Origin: CAZRRV01 sp964602735
GTDB taxonomy: Bacteria; Bacillota; Clostridia; Oscillospirales; Acutalibacteraceae
Length of the DNA stretch: 63,675 nt
Reading direction: 5' to 3'
Assembly: GCA_964602735.1 (NCBI GenBank)
Contig: CAZRRV010000004.1
Coordinates: 1 to 63,675, forward strand
Both the position numbers and the translations under genes were made by a program. The stretch's first letter is position 1. The number at the start of each line of letters is the position of its first letter. Positions 9,145 through 18,002 of this stretch are shown in pieces. The notes under the pieces were generated by a model. The model was not told where the DNA came from. It searched no databases and saw only the letters and a list, made by a program, of their open reading frames with translations.

Positions 9145-11865
9145 TCACATATTTTCGTTTTTCAGAGCGTCGATCGGATTGTCTTTTTTTACCTTGCGAA
9201 CCGCATACATCATTGACGCGAAAACGACAAGGAAAACGCTCAGCGCCGCTATACCCACGGCGCCCCACGGCAGCCTGAAGGCCGTTTCCACCCCGTTTGA
9301 CACGGAAAGAAAAATAAGAAACGTTACAATGAAAGAAACCGGTATGCCGAAGATGAGCGAGCGCGAACCGTAAAGCAGGCATTCGTAAATCATCATTCTG
9401 TCGAAGCCCCCGCCCGTCATACCGACCGACTTCAGCATAGCGAATTCTCTGCGGCGAAGAGCTATGTTTGTAGTAATTGTGTTGAAAACATTCGCGGTCG
9501 CTATAAGCGAAATAAGCACGACAAATCCGTATGAGAATACGCGCAGAATGGTTATCATGCTTTTTTCGGATTCCGTGCGTTCCGCGTAATCGATAATAGA
9601 GTTGCCGTCAAATCCGTTGGCATCAAACAGTTGTTTCAACGCCGTGCGGCACTCGGCGTGATTCTCGGCTTGCACGACGAAATTATAACCGTGATCGGTA
9701 TCCTCCGTAAAGTCCGGGAACGCCGCGCCGGCGCAACGAAGCGGGTAAATCACTGTAATGTAAAAGTCGTTATTCGAAACGAAATTCGGAATTTCGGATA
9801 TGGTTTTCCCCACGCGAAGGCGGTACGTTTCCACGGCTTGGCTTTCGGTCAGTTCCAGGGTTTGTCCGTCTTTCAATTCGGTATATTGTTTAACATAAGT
9901 GTAAACCGTGTTCCCGGCGCCGTCATCGGATACACCGTAAAAATAATACCCCGGTATTTCTTTTTTCCCCCGGCAGTCAATTTCGAAACCGTCTTCACGG
10001 AAAAATCCGTCGACGACATATCTTCCCGATTGCCCGTCATATCTCGAGATACCGTCAAGAGCGATGCCGAGCGGTTTCGAGGCGTTCATGTACTCTTCTT
10101 CGCTTAACCCGTATTCTTTGAGCAGCGACCGGAAAGCATCGTCATTCACGAATACCGCGCGCACATCCTGCGTGGAAAACACAAGGCCGCCGGAATCAGC
10201 GGGTTGATCAGGATCGGTAAAAAAAGATTTCCCCATTTCGGTGAGACAGTCTTCCCCGAAAATTGCTTTTTCGATAAAATGATCTACCGAATATTCCGCT
10301 CCGTTCACGGTTTTTTCGGATTTTATCCGCCGCAACAATTCATCGGGGGTTATACTGCCGAAATCGTTGCCTTCTATGAAACATTCGAGATCATACCCGA
10401 TCCCGCCGAAGCTCACTTCCGCCGCATCGGTCAGGTACGATCCGAAAGCGGAGACGGAAACGAAAAGCACAATACTCATAAACAGGCTTAAAACGGTGGC
10501 GCGATATTTCTTTTTGCTGCGCCTGTAATATTTTGAAGCGAGAACGCCCGGCAACCCGAATATTCTGTATGTCAGCTTCGGGGTTTTCCCCGCTTTATCT
10601 TTCGCCGAAATATCCGACGTCTGCCGGATAGCATCAACCGCGGAGATCTTCGACGCCCGTTTGGAGGGAACCCACGCGGAGATAAGCACCGTAACAAGCG
10701 AAACGGCCGCGGCGGCTATAACCGACACCGGCGAAACATAAAGCCGCAGTTTCACATGACCGAAACCCGCCGAACGGAATTTGTCTCCCACCGCCAGCAG
10801 AGTTACCCAGATGCCCCCTATACCCGCGAGAATACCGGCGGGTATACCGGCCGCGCTTACCGCGAAAGCCTCGAAAAACACGGCGCGGCGAAGTTGCCGC
10901 CTTGTGGCTCCGACGGATGAAAGCATACCGAACTGGCGGGTGCGCTCCGATACAGAAATTGAAAAGGCGTTGTAAATAAGCGCTATGGCTCCGAACATTA
11001 TCAGAGCTATTACTATCGCGCACAGCCCGGTCAACATTGACGAAAAATTGTCGTTCCGGATGACGCCCGAAACCCTCAAAAGGTCGCCGTTCGTTTTGCC
11101 GTTCAACCCGTTTTCACGCATAAACCCGTAGATGTTATCGGAATGTTTCAGACGGAAATAAATATCGTATCTGTATTTATTCGACGGTTTGCCGTCGGCG
11201 AGAGTAAACGCAGTGTAGCCCGGAGCGGTATAATTTTCCACGGAGTTGCCGAGCCGCTCGTAAAACCCGCATACGGTGTAAACGCGTGTTTCATCGGTTC
11301 GCAGTTCTTCCCCGTTCCATTCGGATTTTCCGTTCGTCGTTATATAGCACGGACTGTCCTGCGTAAGAATATCCTCTCCCAATACCCGCCGTCCGAGCGC
11401 AAGAGTAAGCCTGTCGCCGATCGAATGTTCCACACCGCCGTTTTCATACAGATGATTCGGGAGAAGAATTTCGTTTGCCGATTTCGGGAACCTTCCTTCC
11501 GTGATATGGAACGAGAGAAGTTCACCGGCGTTTTCGCCCGCGCCGAGAACATACAGATACGGTTTGAACTCATTTTGACAACCTTCCGCCTTCGCGTAAC
11601 CGAGCTGCTGAAAGAAAGCGGACTGTTCAACTTCGTTCCTGCTTTCGATTTTGCCGTATGTCCCGTACTTTTCGCCGAGAGCCGCGCCGTGCCAGTTCCC
11701 CTCGGTATAAATACAGTCATCAACGGCATAATGCCGCAGACTGTCGGCAAAAACTGTAACCGCGGTAATCATGGCGGCGGAAAGGACAATGCCCACAACC
11801 GTAACCGCCGTCCGGACGCGGTTCTTTTTAAGCGTTTGAAGCGTAACCCTGTGTAGAATATTCAT
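9145..11865 (-). CDS. FtsX-like ABC transporter permease
   Basis: A 906-residue permease of the MacB/FtsX class with two FtsX modules. One membrane segment follows the start (TVVGIVLSAAMITAVTVFADS, residues about 22-42), then an extracellular domain, a three-helix cluster (about 275-400), a second anchor (about 465-485), another extracellular domain and a final three-helix cluster (about 775-895) with the ALRRREFAMLKSVGMT signature. Such proteins act as mechanotransmitters for peptide-antibiotic resistance or envelope stress, or export lipids and peptides. The start codon overlaps the ATPase stop by 4 bases. With the linked two-component system it resembles a Bce-like sensing and resistance module, but the 906-residue size and two similar halves differ from BceB (about 650). 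Confidence 0.9.
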   Translation of the reverse strand: MNILHRVTLQTLKKNRVRTAVTVVGIVLSAAMITAVTVFADSLRHYAVDDCIYTEGNWHGAALGEKYGTYGKIESRNEVEQSAFFQQLGYAKAEGCQNEFKPYLYVLGAGENAGELLSFHITEGRFPKSANEILLPNHLYENGGVEHSIGDRLTLALGRRVLGEDILTQDSPCYITTNGKSEWNGEELRTDETRVYTVCGFYERLGNSVENYTAPGYTAFTLADGKPSNKYRYDIYFRLKHSDNIYGFMRENGLNGKTNGDLLRVSGVIRNDNFSSMLTGLCAIVIALIMFGAIALIYNAFSISVSERTRQFGMLSSVGATRRQLRRAVFFEAFAVSAAGIPAGILAGIGGIWVTLLAVGDKFRSAGFGHVKLRLYVSPVSVIAAAAVSLVTVLISAWVPSKRASKISAVDAIRQTSDISAKDKAGKTPKLTYRIFGLPGVLASKYYRRSKKKYRATVLSLFMSIVLFVSVSAFGSYLTDAAEVSFGGIGYDLECFIEGNDFGSITPDELLRRIKSEKTVNGAEYSVDHFIEKAIFGEDCLTEMGKSFFTDPDQPADSGGLVFSTQDVRAVFVNDDAFRSLLKEYGLSEEEYMNASKPLGIALDGISRYDGQSGRYVVDGFFREDGFEIDCRGKKEIPGYYFYGVSDDGAGNTVYTYVKQYTELKDGQTLELTESQAVETYRLRVGKTISEIPNFVSNNDFYITVIYPLRCAGAAFPDFTEDTDHGYNFVVQAENHAECRTALKQLFDANGFDGNSIIDYAERTESEKSMITILRVFSYGFVVLISLIATANVFNTITTNIALRRREFAMLKSVGMTGGGFDRMMIYECLLYGSRSLIFGIPVSFIVTFLIFLSVSNGVETAFRLPWGAVGIAALSVFLVVFASMMYAVRKVKKDNPIDALKNENM

Positions 11866-12545
11866 CCGCGTATTACCTCGTCGCGGGTAATACGCCCGTC
11901 TTCAACCGCCATTACTCTGTCTGCCTGGAGGGCAATGCTTTCGTCGTGAGTGATAATTATCAGCGTTTGATTGTATCTGCGGTTGGAAAGTTTAAGGAGT
12001 TCGACAATCTCCTGGCTGTTTTTACGATCAAGATTGCCGGTCGGTTCGTCGGCAAGCACAACCGCCGGGGCGTTCATGAGCGCGCGGCCTATCGAAACCC
12101 GCTGCTGCTGCCCGCCGGAAAGCTGATTCGGGAGGCTGTTTTCCCGCCCCCGTAGGTTCAGTACGGAGATAAGCTCCCGCAGACGCGACTGATTGACTTC
12201 CCGCCCGTCTAAAAGAACCGGGAGTGTAATATTTTCGGTAACATTCAATACGGGAATTAAATTGTAAAACTGATAAATAAGTCCCACTTCTCTGCGGCGG
12301 AACACGGCAAGCCGGTCTTCGCTTTGCGCATACACATCGTCGCCGTTCAGGTAAACTTTGCCCCCCGTGGGTCTGTCAACCCCTCCGAGTATATGCAACA
12401 GGGTGGATTTGCCGGAACCGGAAGGCCCCGTTACGGCGATAAACTCCCCTCTTTCGACCGTAAAGGAGACACCGTCGAGCGCCCGCACGGCATTTTCCCC
12501 TTTACCGTAAATTTTGCTGAGATTTTCAACCCGCAGTACTTCCAT
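11862..12545 (-). CDS. ABC transporter ATP-binding protein (MacB/LolD type)
   Basis: A 227-residue nucleotide-binding subunit. Walker A GPSGSGKST is near residue 40, the signature LSGGQQQRVSIGRAL near 142, Walker B VVLADEPTGNLD near 160, and the H-loop IIITHDE near 200. The DEPTGNLD motif is typical of the LolD/MacB/BceA group. It powers the FtsX-like permease encoded directly downstream (4-base overlap). A promoter-like TTATCA/TATAAT pair sits about 90 bases upstream, which would allow the transporter to be expressed separately from the kinase and regulator genes. Confidence 0.93.
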   Translation of the reverse strand: MEVLRVENLSKIYGKGENAVRALDGVSFTVERGEFIAVTGPSGSGKSTLLHILGGVDRPTGGKVYLNGDDVYAQSEDRLAVFRRREVGLIYQFYNLIPVLNVTENITLPVLLDGREVNQSRLRELISVLNLRGRENSLPNQLSGGQQQRVSIGRALMNAPAVVLADEPTGNLDRKNSQEIVELLKLSNRRYNQTLIIITHDESIALQADRVMAVEDGRITRDEVIRG

Positions 12546-12634
12546 CGGTAAAACTCCTTTTCGCCCGCAGACGTAATTTTTATCGCTGCCGCATGATAAC
12601 TATACCTTGTGTTACGGGAATATTTTACCGTTTT

Positions 12635-12663
12635 ATTATAACCGCGCGGTGACTTTTTGATAA
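12635..12663 (-). promoter_or_regulatory. Candidate promoter for the ABC transporter pair
   Basis: Minus strand: TTATCA (12658-12663), 17-base spacer, TATAAT (12635-12640). The spacer begins with the 10-base palindrome ACCGCGCGGT (12641-12650). The weak -35 suggests activation, plausibly by the linked response regulator. No regulator site can be assigned with confidence. Confidence 0.6.
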
Positions 12664-12675
12664 CGGAACCGTCAC

Positions 12676-13680
12676 CTAAACCGTTCCTTTATAAAATCTC
12701 ACGGTAAACATCGCTCCGGTAGGGCGCCGGTTCTCCGCCTTAACCGCTCCGTTCTGCGCGGCTATAACCGTTCTCGCAAGCGCGAGCCCGATTCCGAATC
12801 CGGTGCCGGAATTTCCGCCCTTGTAAAACCGTTCAAAAATTCGGGGCAGATCCTCTTCGGATATTCCCGGGCCGTTGTCGGATATCGTTATTTCGGAATA
12901 AATCGCGTTTTCGCTCGCCGTTACGGTTATTTCGCCGCCGTCGGGAGTATGCTCCATGCAGTTTTTAACAATGTTGCCTATAGCCTCCGCCGTCCATCCC
13001 GTATCTCCCGTGAAATTTCCGCTCGCGCTTACGGTCAGATTTTGCCCCCGCAAATCGATCGCGGCGGAAAGCGGCGCTACGGCATCCGCGACAAGCTTTT
13101 CCAGCGTAACGGTTTCGCTGCCGAAGCTGACCGTTCCGGCGTCCAGCCGCGAAAGTTTTAGCAGTGAGGTAATTAACCAGTCGATACGCGAAAGAAGGCG
13201 CGCAAGCTCGCGTGTAAGCTCCGCGCGCCGTTCGGCTCCGATATCCGGCTCGGACAACAGCGAAAGTATAAGATTTATCGAGGTCAGCGGCGTTCGTATC
13301 TGATGGGATATATCCGCAATCATATCGGAAAGATATACTTTGTCTTTTTGCAGAAGCCGGTTTTGTTCAGCGAGACGCACCGTCATTTTGTGTATTTCGC
13401 TTTTAAGAACCGCGAGTTCTCCCTCGCGGCAATCGCCCGGTGATATATCCCCTCCTCCGTGCAGAACCGAATCGATCTCCGCGGAAAGCTCGTAAATGCG
13501 CTTGTATCTTTTATATGTCGAGATCAGATATACGGCTGTAAACAGCAAGGAAACGGCACCGACAAAAAACCCGAACCGTTTGTCCAAAACGGAAGCGATC
13601 GCGATTGCGGCGGCGGTCAGGACAAGCTGAACCGCAAGCGTTTTCACAACTTCCCCGTTCCTGAAAAATTTCAACGGCAT
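12676..13680 (-). CDS. Membrane sensor histidine kinase
   Basis: A 334-residue HisKA/HATPase_c kinase. Two membrane segments near the N-terminus (about 13-32 and 38-54) have almost no extracellular loop between them, as in intramembrane-sensing kinases that listen to an ABC transporter. The phospho-accepting His is H126 in ISHQIRTPLTS. The N box is NIVKNCMEHTPDGGE (about 235), the G1 box ISDNGPGISEEDL, and the G2 box GTGFGIGLALA. It lies 31 bases downstream of the response regulator and upstream of the ABC genes. The gene order and missing sensor domain argue for a transporter-linked envelope stress sensor. Confidence 0.9.
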   Translation of the reverse strand: MPLKFFRNGEVVKTLAVQLVLTAAAIAIASVLDKRFGFFVGAVSLLFTAVYLISTYKRYKRIYELSAEIDSVLHGGGDISPGDCREGELAVLKSEIHKMTVRLAEQNRLLQKDKVYLSDMIADISHQIRTPLTSINLILSLLSEPDIGAERRAELTRELARLLSRIDWLITSLLKLSRLDAGTVSFGSETVTLEKLVADAVAPLSAAIDLRGQNLTVSASGNFTGDTGWTAEAIGNIVKNCMEHTPDGGEITVTASENAIYSEITISDNGPGISEEDLPRIFERFYKGGNSGTGFGIGLALARTVIAAQNGAVKAENRRPTGAMFTVRFYKGTV

Positions 13681-13711
13681 CCCCTCCGCCGGCTTTCCGT
13701 CTCCCGCAGCT

Positions 13712-14380
13712 TTAATCCACCCGATACCCCATTCCGCGAACCGTTTTTATAAGCCTGGGATTTTGCGGATCGTCTTCTATTTTATCGCGCAGGCGCTTTA
13801 TGTATACGGTCAGCGTATTGTCGTTCACAAAATCCCCGGCGGCGTCCCAGATGGCTTCCAACAGACGGGTTCGTGACAGCACCGCTCCGCGATTGTTCAA
13901 AAATACAAGCAAAAGCCTGTACTCCAGCGCGGAAAGGTACAGGTCGCGGCCGTTTTTCTCGGCGGTTCCTTTTACGGTATCTACGGTAACATCGCCGAGG
14001 CGTATAACCGATCCGGCTCCGCCGGTAAGGCGCAGAACATTTTTTATACGCGATACGAGCTCGCGCGGCCGGAACGGCTTGGAAATGTAATCGTCAGCCC
14101 CGAGATCGAAACCGGTTACGGTGCTGTATTCGTCGCCGGACGCGGTGAGAAAGATAACGGGGGTTCCGTATTCCGATTTAACGGCTTTGCAGACAGCGTA
14201 TCCGTTTCCGTCGGGCAGCGAAATGTCGAGCAGTACAAGATCGATATCGCCGCCGCGCATCTTTTCGAGTGCGGCGCTCTGCCCCGAGGCGCATACAACC
14301 GAATACCCTTCCCGCGTTAAGAATTCCGTAAGGCCGGAAACAATGTCTTTATCGTCTTCAACCAGAAGTATCTTTTCCGT
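13712..14380 (-). CDS. OmpR-family response regulator, apparent ACG start
   Basis: A 222-residue receiver plus winged-helix regulator. Counting from the proposed start, the acidic pocket is E8-D9-D10, the phosphorylation site D52 (LLDISLPDG) and the switch Lys about 102 (ISKPF). The C-terminal DNA-binding domain ends in RLIKTVRGMGYRVD. The normal N-terminus (xEKILLVEDDKD) is fully encoded but no ATG, GTG or TTG precedes it: the codon in the Met position is ACG (14378-14380), eight bases after a strong GGAGG, and an in-frame TAA lies two codons upstream. The first in-frame ATG (14260) would delete half the receiver. Either ACG is used or it is a point change or error. It pairs with the kinase downstream. 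Confidence 0.88.
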   Translation of the reverse strand, partial: TEKILLVEDDKDIVSGLTEFLTREGYSVVCASGQSAALEKMRGGDIDLVLLDISLPDGNGYAVCKAVKSEYGTPVIFLTASGDEYSTVTGFDLGADDYISKPFRPRELVSRIKNVLRLTGGAGSVIRLGDVTVDTVKGTAEKNGRDLYLSALEYRLLLVFLNNRGAVLSRTRLLEAIWDAAGDFVNDNTLTVYIKRLRDKIEDDPQNPRLIKTVRGMGYRVD

Positions 14381-14545
14381 TTGTTACCCCTCCGTTGCGT
14401 TCTGTTTATTGAAACAGCGTAAATTGCCTGTAGCGCGGCGTATTTCCCCGCCGGATAAAACGGAAAGCGAAACCACCGAATTATGTACCGGCGGCCATTT
14501 TCGGAAAATACGGCCGGAAAGTAACGGGCGGCAACCCGGCGCCGT

Positions 14546-14582
14546 AAAGCAAATCGCGGCAAGCCGGTATGACCTGCCGCGA
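14546..14582 (-). terminator. Candidate terminator after tRNA-Lys
   Basis: A minus-strand hairpin TCGCGGCA/TGCCGCGA (arms 14554-14561 and 14575-14582) lies six bases past the tRNA-Lys end. The following sequence is only weakly T-rich (TTTGCTTT). Confidence 0.5.
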
Positions 14583-14587
14583 CGCGG

Positions 14588-14660
14588 TGAGCTATCGGAG
14601 ATTCGAACTCCGGACACCTTGATTAAAAGTCAAGTGCTCTGCCAACTGAGCTAATAGCTC
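14588..14660 (-). tRNA. tRNA-Lys (TTT)
   Basis: A complete 73-base cloverleaf: acceptor GAGCTAT/ATAGCTC, D arm GCTC/GAGC, anticodon arm CTTGA-CTTTTAA-TCAAG (anticodon TTT), and T arm TCCGG-AGTTCGA type with GTTCGAAT loop. Discriminator A is followed by CCG, so CCA is not encoded. A consensus promoter lies 26 bases upstream. Confidence 0.96.
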
Positions 14661-14685
14661 TTTTCGTAAATTCCCAACGGCATTT

Positions 14686-14714
14686 ATTATAGCAACGGGG
14701 AAATCTTTTGTCAA
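14686..14714 (-). promoter_or_regulatory. Promoter of tRNA-Lys
   Basis: Minus strand: TTGACA (14709-14714), 17-base spacer, TATAAT (14686-14691); both boxes are perfect. The expected transcript start is near 14679. Confidence 0.9.
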
Positions 14715-14729
14715 TACCTTTTGCGAATT

Positions 14730-15455
14730 TTATCGGAAGACAAGGTTCATACAACCGTCGAGCCGCGCCTGAAGTTCTTCAAGCCGGTTCTCTTCAAGTG
14801 GCTTTGTGTTTTCGAGGGGATTCCGCAAGCCGAGTTCCGCGTATTTTGCGAATCCCATGGTATGGAAGGGCAGCAGTTCGTATTTTTCGGGTTTTCTCCA
14901 CCGCGACACGAGCCGCGAATAGCGCTCGGGCATATCTTCGCCGTCGTTTATTCCCGGAATTATCACCGTACGGTACCACACGCGCACACCCGCACGGGAA
15001 ACATAATCTGCGAATCGCAGAAAAACCCCGAAATCGCCGCCGGTATACCGCGAATACATATCGGCGTCGGGATATTTTACATCAAGTATAACGAGTTCCG
15101 CGTTGTTGACGGCGGTTTTAACATCGTCGCCCGGCACGACGGCACCCGACGTGTCGAGAGCGTAATTTATTCCGCCCTCCTTCAGCATACCGCCCAGTTC
15201 ATTTATATACTTCGCGTTAAGCAACGGCTCGCCTCCGGAAAACGTAACTCCGCCCCCGCCGGAGAAATACGTCTTGAACCGTTTTATTTTTTCGCAAAGC
15301 GCGCGGCTTTCCATCTTTCGCCCGGAAGCCGCCCATGTATCCGGATTGTGGCAGCAGACGCATCTCAGCGGGCATCCCGTGAAAAACACGGCGAACCTTA
15401 TACCGTCCCCGTCGACCGCGGCGAGACTTTCAAATGAATGTATATCCGCGGTCAT
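14730..15455 (-). CDS. pflA: Pyruvate formate-lyase activating enzyme
   Basis: A radical-SAM glycyl-radical activase that makes the glycyl radical on PFL. It is 241 residues, as usual. The iron-sulfur cysteines are C28, C32 and C35 (GCPLRCVCCHNPDTW), in the CxxxCxxC spacing, with an extra Cys at 34. The GGE motif FSGGEPLL (about 73-80) and DLKYPD-like VILDVKYPD (about 113) follow. The start ATG shares one base with the PFL stop codon (TAATG), so translation is coupled. No ferredoxin-like insert of the atypical glycyl-radical activases is seen, which fits PFL rather than another glycyl-radical enzyme. Confidence 0.95.
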   Translation of the reverse strand: MTADIHSFESLAAVDGDGIRFAVFFTGCPLRCVCCHNPDTWAASGRKMESRALCEKIKRFKTYFSGGGGVTFSGGEPLLNAKYINELGGMLKEGGINYALDTSGAVVPGDDVKTAVNNAELVILDVKYPDADMYSRYTGGDFGVFLRFADYVSRAGVRVWYRTVIIPGINDGEDMPERYSRLVSRWRKPEKYELLPFHTMGFAKYAELGLRNPLENTKPLEENRLEELQARLDGCMNLVFR

Positions 15456-17686
15456 TACATTTTCACATGGAAAGTGCGGGCGATTACTTCTTCCTGCTTG
15501 TCGCGGGAAAGTTTGTTGAAATTCACGGCGTAACCGGACACGCGCACGGTAAGCGTAGGATATTTACCGGGATTGTTCATCGCGTCGACAAGCTTTTCGC
15601 GATTGAGCACATTTACGTTAAGATGCTGGGCGTTTCGGGCAAAATACCCGTCGATCAGGGCGACAAGATTTTTTACCCTGCTTTCGGTATCGCGGCCGAG
15701 CGCGGCGGGAGTTATCGAAAAAGTATTGGAAATTCCGTCGCGGCAGAACGCGTAATCGAGTTTGGCGACGGAGTTCAGACTGGCAAGAGCGCCCTCGCTG
15801 TCGCGCCCGTGCATCGGATTGGCGCCCGGCGCGAAAGGCTCGCCGGCATTTCTGCCGTCGGGAGTGGCGCCGGTTTTTCTTCCGTACATCACATTGGATG
15901 TTATCGTAAGAACCGACAGAGTGTGTTTCGCCCCCCGGTAAGCTTTTGTCTTGCAAAGTTCTTTATAGAAAAATTCTACGATCCACGCGGCGATACCGTC
16001 GACCCTGTCGTCGTCGTTGCCGTATTTCGGGAAATCACCCTCTATATTAAAAGCGGTTATCAAGCCACGATCGTCTTTTATCGGGGTAACTTTGGCGTAT
16101 TTTATCGCGCTTAAACTGTCGGCAAGGACGCTGAGCCCGCTGACCCCGAAAGCCATAAGCCGTTCGACATCCGTATCGTGCAGCGACATCATTAGGCGCT
16201 CGTAGGCGTATTTGTCGTGCATATAATGAATTATGTTCATCGTCTTAACATACAGATTCGCCATCCAGGAAGCGTATTTGCGAAACGCCTCTAAAACCTC
16301 GCCGTACACGAGCGGCTTTTCGTCAAACACCTTTCCGGCCGGCGCCACCTGATCGCCGTATATTTCATCCCTTCCGCCGTTTAACGCCATAAGGAGCACT
16401 TTCGGGAGATTGCACCTTGCCCCGAAATACTGCATCTGCTTCCCGGTTTTCATCGCGGAAACACAGCAGGCTATCGCGTAGTCGTCGCCGAAAGTTTCCC
16501 GCATCAAATCGTCGTTTTCGTACTGTATCGAATCGGTATCGACCGAAACGCGGGCACAGAACTCCTTAAATCCCGAAGGCAGTTGCCGCGACCACAGCAC
16601 GGTAAGGTTCGGTTCGGCGGAAGAACCGAGGTTGTAAAGCGTTTGCAGAAAACGGAAACAGGTTTTTGTAACCATACTTCTCCCGTCTTCGGAGACGCCG
16701 CCCAGAACGCAGGTCACCCATACGGGATCACCGGCGAAAAGCTCGTTGTATTCGGGGGTTCTCAAATGCCTTACAAGCCGGAGTTTCAGCACGAGATCGT
16801 CGATAAGTTCCTGCGCTCCCGCCTCGGTGAGCGTTCCCTCGGCAATGTCGCGCTCGATGAAAATATCGATAAAAGCGGAAATTCTTCCGATGCTGTTCGC
16901 CGCACCGTTCTGCTCTTTCACGGCGCCTAAATACCCAAAATAGAGCCACTGCACGGCCTCTCTGGCGTTTTGCGCCGGACGGGATATATCGAAACCGTAA
17001 CGCGCCGCCATTTCTTTAAGTTCGTACATAAATTCAATCTGCTTCGCGACATCCTCAAGCAGGCGAATCGTTTCCTCGGTCATTTCGGGATCTCTTTCCC
17101 CCACCGCGGCTTTGTCGGCTTTTTTTTGTTCGATAAGATAATCCATACCGTAAAGCGGTATACGGCGGTAGTCGCCTATTATTCTGCCGCGGGCGTAAGC
17201 GTCGGGCAGCCCGGTAAGCACGCCGGTGTGACGCGCCTTACGCATTGTTTCGGTATAGACGCGGAAAACTCCGTCGTTATGCGTTGTGCGGTATTTGAAC
17301 TCGTCGGCGACGCGGTCGCTTAATTTATATCCGTAAGCCTCGCACGCCGCCGCCGCGTTACGGTAACCGGCAAAAGGATTTACCGCCCGTTTAAGCGGTG
17401 CGTCGGTCTGCAACCCGACAATAATATCCTCATCGCGGCTGATATATCCCGGGTCGAAGCTCAGCAGCGAGGAAACATGCTCGGTGTCGACGTCGAGAAC
17501 GCCGCCTTTGCGGGTTTCCTCCGACAGCAGCGCGCCGACTTTAGCCGAGAGAGAGGCGGTCCGATCGGTAGTACCGGCAAGAAAAGACGAATCGCCGCCG
17601 TAAGGGGTGAAATTCAAATTTATGAAATCTCTCACATTGATTTGTTCGGTCCAGATCCCCGGTTTGAAATTTCTCCATGCGTTCAA
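15455..17686 (-). CDS. pflB: Formate C-acetyltransferase (pyruvate formate-lyase)
   Basis: This enzyme converts pyruvate and CoA to acetyl-CoA and formate in anaerobic fermentation. The product is 743 residues, close to the usual 740-760. The active-site cysteine pair is in AIACCVSAMKTGKQMQ and the radical glycine is G718 in RVSGYAVNF, near the C-terminus. PFL-specific blocks such as WTEQINVRDFINLNFTPY at the N-terminus and YGMDYLIEQKK separate it from glycerol dehydratase and choline lyase relatives. It heads a two-gene operon with pflA. A TTTACA/TATACT promoter at 17789-17817 is flanked by an inverted repeat that could be an operator. Confidence 0.96.
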   Translation of the reverse strand: MNAWRNFKPGIWTEQINVRDFINLNFTPYGGDSSFLAGTTDRTASLSAKVGALLSEETRKGGVLDVDTEHVSSLLSFDPGYISRDEDIIVGLQTDAPLKRAVNPFAGYRNAAAACEAYGYKLSDRVADEFKYRTTHNDGVFRVYTETMRKARHTGVLTGLPDAYARGRIIGDYRRIPLYGMDYLIEQKKADKAAVGERDPEMTEETIRLLEDVAKQIEFMYELKEMAARYGFDISRPAQNAREAVQWLYFGYLGAVKEQNGAANSIGRISAFIDIFIERDIAEGTLTEAGAQELIDDLVLKLRLVRHLRTPEYNELFAGDPVWVTCVLGGVSEDGRSMVTKTCFRFLQTLYNLGSSAEPNLTVLWSRQLPSGFKEFCARVSVDTDSIQYENDDLMRETFGDDYAIACCVSAMKTGKQMQYFGARCNLPKVLLMALNGGRDEIYGDQVAPAGKVFDEKPLVYGEVLEAFRKYASWMANLYVKTMNIIHYMHDKYAYERLMMSLHDTDVERLMAFGVSGLSVLADSLSAIKYAKVTPIKDDRGLITAFNIEGDFPKYGNDDDRVDGIAAWIVEFFYKELCKTKAYRGAKHTLSVLTITSNVMYGRKTGATPDGRNAGEPFAPGANPMHGRDSEGALASLNSVAKLDYAFCRDGISNTFSITPAALGRDTESRVKNLVALIDGYFARNAQHLNVNVLNREKLVDAMNNPGKYPTLTVRVSGYAVNFNKLSRDKQEEVIARTFHVKM

Positions 17687-17788
17687 AATAAAATCTCCGT
17701 TTCGTTATCGCCGCGGATCGGCGCCGCGGCGGCGCGGGTTCGGCCGTTCATGCGGCCGACCACATTACTTAGTGTTTACCGGAACATC

Positions 17789-17817
17789 AGTATACTACAT
17801 TTTGTTCCGAATGTAAA
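17789..17817 (-). promoter_or_regulatory. pfl operon promoter with flanking inverted repeat
   Basis: Minus strand: TTTACA (17812-17817), 17-base spacer, TATACT (17789-17794). The 7-base inverted repeat CGGAACA (17780-17786) and TGTTCCG (17803-17809) brackets the -10 box and could bind a dimeric regulator. It does not match the Rex consensus. The leader to pflB is about 95 bases. The 316-base gap to the divergent gene at 18003 holds only this and the next promoter. Confidence 0.7.
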
Positions 17818-17920
17818 GCAAAAAATAATATTTTTTTATTTCGCAGGTATACATTACGCACACATTTCCGGCACCCGTACGGCAAATCACGGATAAAGCC
17901 GATAAAAATTCATTTTACGC

Positions 17921-17949
17921 TTGCAAAAAAGAGCGCGGAGTGATAAAAT
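17921..17949 (+). promoter_or_regulatory. Promoter of the exopolysaccharide genes
   Basis: TTGCAA (17921-17926), 17-base spacer, TAAAAT (17944-17949). A strong AAGGAGGT site lies just before the first start codon at 18003. The four genes to 21295 follow with overlaps or short gaps. Confidence 0.65.
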
Positions 17950-18002
17950 AATCAAGGTTATGTATACGCAAACCGTTTTGTCTTGCTTAAGGAGGTCGCC
18001 GG

